NCBI RefSeq assembly: GCF_018873765.1
Contig: NC_057918.1
Coordinates: 66,032,871-66,096,870, forward strand
From: Telopea speciosissima
Taxonomy: Eukaryota > Streptophyta > Magnoliopsida > Proteales > Proteaceae
Direction of reading: 5' to 3'
DNA length: 64,000 bases
Below, in pieces: positions 58,261 through 64,000 of the stretch. Position 1 is the stretch's first letter. Each line of letters starts with the position of its first letter. Under the pieces are notes generated by a model. It did no database searches. It saw nothing but the letters and a program-made list of their open reading frames with translations, and had not been told where the DNA came from. The position numbers and the translations under genes are program-made.

Positions 58261-58302
58261 GGGTCATTAGTGCATGAAAACTGAAAGGTTACCAACTGAG
58301 AA

Positions 58303-60299
58303 ATGGAAGAAGAACAGGAATGCATCATGCACTACAGCCGCTCTCATAAGATGTTACTCGTTGGAAAAGGGGATTTCTCTTTCTCTGCATGTTTGGCCAG
58401 GGCATTTGGTTCCGCTAAGAACATGGTCTCTACGTCCCTTGATTGCAGAAGTACGTACAAAACCCACCTACCATTTCTTTTAATCCCTTTAACTCCCGCT
58501 TTCCTTTCAAAATTTCAGAATTTGATTTCCTTTCTATTTTCTATGATATTTGATGAGTTCTCTTTTTAACTCTTATATTGTTCATGGAAACACAGAAACC
58601 TTAATGGTCAAGCACCCAACAGCAAAGGCAAACTTTGAGGAATTGGAGAAACTGAGTTGCACCATTCTGCATGAAGTAGACTGTCACACCATGAACAACC
58701 ATCCTTTTCTCAAGTCTACGACATTTGATCGAATAATCTTCAATTTTCCTCATGCGGGCTTTCATTACCGACATGAACATGAGCAAGAGCAAATCATGTG
58801 AGTTAGACTGCAACTTGATTGAGTAGACTGCTAAATTCGTTGGATGGATAGGTAAAGAAAATTTTGAATGAATTAAACATTGTATGAACTCTTGGTACCT
58901 CCATAGCCATGTAAGATAGGCTTCTTCCATGACCCAAATATCCACCACGTGGTAATTCAGATAAAGCTCAAATTTTGTGGACAAATATATCCCAAGGTCC
59001 TTTGCTTACATATCAAATTTTAGGGAGACGGTTGGATATGCCGCCAGCTTTTCGATAAGCTAGTAGTATATATGCACCAACCATATATTGGACACAGAAG
59101 GGCAAAGGGGGAGGATGGAGGTAGACACATGCTAGGCACTCTAGCGATGTGCCCAGCTTTTTCCCCAAGTTTTAATTTAAACAAAGTTTGACAATTTACA
59201 AATTTAATGCATCCCAAATACATTGGGGAATATTTGATTGAATTAAGCTATGAAATTTCATACTTAGCTAATTCAAACCTTTTTCTTTTTATCCAACAGC
59301 CAGAATATCTATATCATCTATCCATGTGGAACAATGAGTAGGGTGTCAATGGGCCGGGCTTGCCCTAAACCTTAGCACAACCCTAGGAGCCTTAGCCTAA
59401 ACCCAAGCTCAGCCTGGCTCTACCAAGACCAAGCATATCCTCAAACCAGCCCGACCCAGCCTTGAATGACCCTGAATATCTTGACCCATTGATCGAGTTG
59501 TGGTACTAACAAAGCCCAATCATAGCCTAAGTTATAAAAAAAATTGTTTCAAGACTTAAACCCGTGACAACTTGGTCAAAATAAAACAACCTTAACCATT
59601 CAACGGAGCATACCATCTATATATAATATATATTGTATAAATATATATTATATTACAAAATATTGTATATAATACAGGTCAGGCTGGCCTTACAAAGGTC
59701 AAGGCCTCAACCCACGCCCATTATATTTTCACTTACATGCTTCATGCCAGTTTCTTGGAATAAAATAAGTTCCATTTTCATTCTAGTACTTAATAATAAA
59801 AAAAAAATTGATTCCCTATATATGTTGGGCAACCCTTGTACTTAACCGACTTGATTGATCTTGGATTTAATACTTAATTCAATGTCTTCCCAGGCTTCAC
59901 CAAAAGGTAGTGAAAGGCTTCTTTAGAAGTGCACGTGACATGCTTACAACCAATGATGAAGCTCACGTGACCCACAAGACAAGTCACCCTGTCAATAAGT
60001 GGGAGGTGGAGAAACTAGCCAATGAGGCTGGACTATGTTTGGCTAAAGAAGTAGAGTTCCAAATCCAGGATTATCCAGGTTATCACAATAAGAGAGGAGA
60101 TGGAAATAGAAGCGATGAGTCTTTCCCTGTGGGAATGTGCAGCACTTTCAAGTTCATACTGCATATCCAAACTATACCTGCATGTACATCTTTAGATGCA
60201 GTTGCATGTATGTGGTTGGACCGGTATGATCCAATTTGGAAACCCAAACTGAGAAAAACTCGATCCAAACATATATTTAAAGAGTATTTTGAAATTTAA
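58303..60299 (+). CDS. BMT5-like 25S rRNA (uracil-N3) methyltransferase (DUF2431), copy 2
   Basis: Paralog of copy 1. Exons 58303-58450, 58596-58797 and 59894-60299 are in phase with GT-AG borders and give 251 residues. The SAM loop reads LLVGKGDFSFSACLARAFG: Lys replaces the Glu of the usual GEGDFSFS. Family phrases HPTAKANFEELEKLSC, FDRIIFNFPHAGF, NDEAHVTHKTSHPVNKWEVE, DYPGYHNKRGDG and ESFPVGMCSTFKF are kept. Copy 1 has NGEVHVTHKT, so the Gly-Glu-Val of a conserved strand became Asp-Glu-Ala. It lacks the MITE of copy 1 intron 2 but has other extra intron sequence (58840-59880). A retrotransposon inserted 42 bases before the ATG separates it from its original 5' flank. Open but possibly drifting. 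Confidence 0.88.
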
Positions 60300-60349
60300 T
60301 TATTTTGTTTGTGTCATACTTAATTATAATCTTTTATCCAAGAAATCTC

Positions 60350-60440
60350 CTCTCTGCAAAGTGAGGGTATGACTGAGTACATTATAATTCTCCTCAGACT
60401 CTGCAGTGACGGAAGCCTTGTGCACTTTGGGTAGGCCCTT
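60350..60440 (+). mobile_element. Au-like SINE 3' fragment
   Basis: Second copy of 18030-18125, downstream of BMT5-like copy 2, so the fragment predates the block duplication. Confidence 0.6.
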
Positions 60441-60909
60441 TTTTTAAAATATTTTTTATGTTTTTATTTTATTTTATAGGAGATTGATAATACTTAGGTT
60501 ACTAGTTTCAATTTCTTTTGTCATACTTGTAATCTTTTATAGGCTCTGCACCTAAAAATTAAACCCAAAAAAAAATCTTTAATAGGCTTTCGCTAACATT
60601 TGTTGTCAAGAGTAAAGGCTGTGTTTGGATGCGAAGAAAAGAATAGAAAAAAAAAAAAAGAATAAGACAAAAATCATGATGACACAATGATTGATTTATG
60701 TGTCCATATTTTTTCTCAAATTCAAAAATATTTTATTGGCATCCGAACATAGTCTAAGGGATGATAAATTCTAATAAATGTAGTTGTGGACAATCTTTTA
60801 TCAATATTACCCAAAAGTCCTCTGTTCTTGAATCTTATTTAATAAATTATTAGAATCATCCACTTTAAAGTCACTTATTAGTTTACATCGGTATAAAAAA
60901 GTGGATCTG

Positions 60910-61076
60910 GCTCCTCTCCAGGGAGCTCAGTGCCCAGGGAGTGCCCATGGGGGCATCCAAGGGTTGGGCTGTGCTGCACACATCTTGATGCACACCTAGC
61001 GATGTCGGTAGCAATGTGTGTGACACAGCCCAATGGCTAGATGCCCTCTGGGCGTGCTGGGCTCCCTAGAGAGAAG
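60910..61076. mobile_element. Fold-back element, block-2-specific
   Basis: Arms 60910-60985 (CTCCAGGGAGCTCAGTGCCC ... GGGTTGGGCTGTGCTGCACA) and 61012-61076 (TGTGTGTGACACAGCCCAAT ... GGGCTCCCTAGAGAGAAGC) are imperfect complements. Block 1 lacks it near 18610. Same GC-rich hairpin style as the MITEs. Confidence 0.65.
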
Positions 61077-61960
61077 CTCAATCCTAAAAAAGTTGGCTTG
61101 CACCAAGAGGCTAAACTGGAATCTATCGGTCAAAACCCTATACCAAAATGACCAGTTAGTATATGGTTTGGTGTCGGACCCAAACTAATTATTATTCTAG
61201 TGTTTACAGTGCTTATGGGTACCTAACCGAGACTCAACGACATCGGTAAGACAATAACTATCTGAGACTGACCAACGTTTATAGCACAATTAACCTCTTT
61301 ATAGCTTGTTCAACTCGTTTATTGCCTTTTTAATGGCTGTTTATAGCTAGTTTATAGTCCAATTAGTCTGTTTAAAGATTAATTGTAGCCCAATTAACTT
61401 GATCCTGATTACGAAGCATTAACTGATTGATCGGATATAAACGTGTCCAAGGCAGACTATAGCGCCCAATTAACCAAACGATACAGTCACGGTGCGGGGC
61501 CTTAAATAGGAGGGGATTGAATAGGTCCTATCAAAACTGACTGGAACTGACCAGTTGACACCCCTATCCTCACATTCAATTTCAATCTGACATGCTCTAT
61601 TATAGAGAAGTAAACTAACTAGAGGGGGATGAAAATTGAAATAGTGATAAATTTTAAAAATTATAATTAAAATAAATGTCCAAATACCAATTGTAGGCAC
61701 TGCCCGGGTTGCAGCTATGTTCCTGCTGTCCCAATTGTAGGCGCTGCAATTTGGAATTCTTAACAGTATTATGGAAAATACTAAAACCTAACAGGGTATT
61801 TGACAATTTGTGAATCCAAAGGGTAAAGGGATTATTTCAAGTTTGTGCCTACGATTGGAGGCAGCAGGAGCATGTCTGCAACCCGGGTTGCAGCCAAATT
61901 GTTTCCACCACACACTTCATCTCTCCATTAAACTAAAAACAAAACAACTTACAATGCCTT

Positions 61961-62138
61961 TCAGGGATCATAGTATAAGGGATTGGGAAGCTTAAATGTT
62001 CTCATGGCGCTAGGAAGTTCCAAGAGACTGCTCCATTGTGATCCAACAATTCCCCATATACGATAGCCTTTACTGATTAGCAGATCCCTTTGTTCCACAT
62101 TGTACTGTAGCACTGTCTTGCAGGTGTCCTCATAACTC
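61961..62138 (-). CDS. HAD acid phosphatase / vegetative storage protein-like, copy E, last exon
   Basis: A 178-base terminal exon with the same borders as in copies A-D (acceptor side at 62138, stop at 61961-61963). It encodes the SYEDTCKTVLQYNVEQRDLL segment, then GSQWSSLLE and LPNPLYYDP, almost as in copy B. The rest of intron 2 follows (62139-62294) and then an LTR that runs off the window. Exons 1 and 2 would lie to the right. Whether this gene is intact with a retrotransposon in its intron, or cut, cannot be told here. Confidence 0.8.
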
Positions 62139-62294
62139 CTATTATATATGGATATAACCATAGTCAGAGACAATATTTAGATAGAAAGGGAAGGAAAGAA
62201 TAGAAACCAAACGGACCTGGTTCTGTCGATCGTGGCGAGAGTTGGACGGTCCAAGACTCAAGAAACGAGTTGATTTGCTACCCACATGGGGACT

Positions 62295-64000
62295 TGTCAC
62301 ACCCCTATCCCGACAAGGGATAAAATACAATATCGAGGGTATGATTGGGGTGACACGCGTCATCCCACCTCACCGCCGAGGATCTCGATGCAATGGCCAA
62401 CTCGCAGTCATAAACCAATATTACAATACAATAATATTAGAGTGCGAAAGACAAAGGAATATTACATTCCAAGATAGGTCGAGTTTGCGAGCGTAAAAGA
62501 AATAACTATAAGATGTTCATTGGCTAATGATAATAAGTAACATAGTTACAAAATTCCTATGACCATCAAGTAGCTACCAAAAGGTAAAACATAAAAGTTT
62601 ATACAAAACACAATGCTCAAAAATAATAAAACGGAACGATCCCAAGTAAGCAGTATAGCCCGTAGGGCACAATCATCATGGGCAACCATCGCCATGATCC
62701 TTAGTCACGGTCTCTCGGCTCCACAAGATCATCCGCATCCAAATCTAAAAAGAATGTGTACACGGGGTTAGCTCCACCGAGCTAGTGAGAGAGAAAAGGG
62801 ATGCACAATCACACAATCACAAATAGTCCATGGTGCATGCTATTATTAATTCATTTACCACCTAACACACAATGCTAAGTCAATGGGTATATGCTACGCA
62901 ATAACTCGGGAAGACATTGTGGATCCTTCCATTCTCACCACAATGCAACCTCAATTATTACTATGGAGCCCGCGCCGGCCGTAGTCATCACCACCCGGAG
63001 CGGACCCCGATAACCATTACTACCCTGGCCCGGCCTCTCTAACTCTCCACGGCGCGAGTGCTCGCTACCCAACACCTAAACCCACTGTTGGTAAGGGTCG
63101 TAGCATATGGAACTGAGCCTAACCACGATATACTACATGAATCCTATCGTGTTGAGAGGTACATCCGGGTGTGTCAACGTCCCATTCCATCTAACCCCGG
63201 TACCAAGCACAACACGGCGCATACAGTAAGAATGAGATGCAAGATACAATTCCACGATCAAGGGGTTCGGTGCGGTACTTCCGGCCGTAACCCAACACAA
63301 TCCATATCATCCAAATCATCATCATCGAATAAGAATAAATGCAAATATGCAATCATGCTTTAATGATAATGTCATAATATAATTCATAAATGCATGAATA
63401 AGCAATAGTAAACAAGCTCAAACAGTCACCCAAACCCACTCACCAATTACTTCAAATGGAATTTGTATAAGCGCAACGATTCCCGCTCAAAATCACCCCA
63501 TTGCACATATGTTGGCACCTATGGAAGTGAATAAGAGTGTGAGAGAGTGTAGGGGAAGCCTCAATGAGAAACCCCACGTTTACATAAGTTATAAGCCTTA
63601 AAAGCGCCGGAGGCAACGTCGGACTCGCAGCTTGCCTTCGACCTTGCCTCCGACCTTCCCGCAGCTCGAGCCACATCGGAGGCAAACATCGGACTCACGC
63701 AGCCTTGCCTCCGACCTTGCCTCCCGACCTTCCCCGCAGCTCGGGACACATCGGAGGCAAACATCGGACTCACGCATCTTGCCTCCGATGCAACCCAAGT
63801 GTGATTTCAAGGTCTTTAAAAGCCTGTGGTTGTCCTATTTGATTCTCTAAGCCTCAAGGGACTAGGGAGGGGTGTCTTGGAGTCTATTTGGGTCTTAGAA
63901 ACACCCAACATCCAAAGATTTAAGGGGGTTTAAAGGATCAAAAGCTCAAAAATCCAGATTTGGGGTTTTCTTTGGTGGTTGAAGCTTTAGAATCAAATAG
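62295..64000 (-). mobile_element. LTR (Del/Tekay-like), runs off right edge
   Basis: Starts TGTCACACCCCTATCCCG on the plus strand, so in element sense it ends GGGGTGTGACA, like the LTR at 34269-37353 read in the other direction. It also has a TTAGCTCCACCGAGC phrase (62768) comparable to that LTR's complement. It inserted into intron 2 of copy E (GCTACCCACATGGGGAC is cut here). Over 1.7 kb is visible. The other end and target duplication lie outside. Confidence 0.75.
63610..63790. repeat. 75-base tandem repeat in the right-edge LTR
   Basis: ACATCGGAGGCAAACATCGG starts at 63673 and 63748, with an earlier partial unit (CAACGTCGGACTCGC, 63617). About 2.3 copies of a GC-rich unit with GACCTTCCC and GCAGCTCG. 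Confidence 0.85.

Overview
This window is nuclear DNA of a flowering plant. Its protein-coding genes have introns with GT-AG borders and match plant families: a caleosin, secreted HAD-type acid phosphatases of the vegetative-storage-protein type, and BMT5-like rRNA methyltransferases. The rest is mostly plant transposons: Tat/Ogre-type and other LTR elements, a LINE, Au-like SINEs, and Mutator-like and hAT-like MITEs. I cannot name the species. Every call rests on reading the sequence; nothing was searched or computed.

Layout. 1-3 kb: a complete four-exon caleosin gene (+). 5.6-9.4 kb: a LINE remnant (-) split by a small LTR element that has a 5-bp target duplication. 9.6-29 kb: duplication block 1, with acid phosphatase copy A (-), a long-TIR Mutator-like element, BMT5-like copy 1 (+), a likely solo LTR, and acid phosphatase copies B and C (-). 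29.6-64 kb: duplication block 2, which repeats the order of block 1 but is swollen by insertions. It holds a tRNA-like sequence, a possible small gene, a 3.1-kb solo LTR, acid phosphatase copy D (-), a Tat/Ogre-like remnant carrying another solo LTR, an 11.4-kb Tat-type retrotransposon (46843-58260), BMT5-like copy 2 (+), and the last exon of acid phosphatase copy E (-). A further LTR starts in the intron of copy E and runs off the right edge.

The two blocks share the order phosphatase - BMT5-like - phosphatase. Each block therefore gives 'empty sites' for insertions in the other, and several insertion boundaries and target-site duplications can be fixed to the base. Short palindromic elements with 9-bp target duplications recur through the window, which indicates Mutator-type non-autonomous elements.

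Functionally, the phosphatase copies look like young tandem paralogs. All keep a signal peptide, three exons and the DxD nucleophile motif, but every copy has Ser where the family normally has acidic residues in its last catalytic motif. They may be storage proteins or weakened phosphatases. BMT5-like copy 2 has a retrotransposon 42 bases upstream of its start codon, so its original promoter has been displaced by more than 11 kb.
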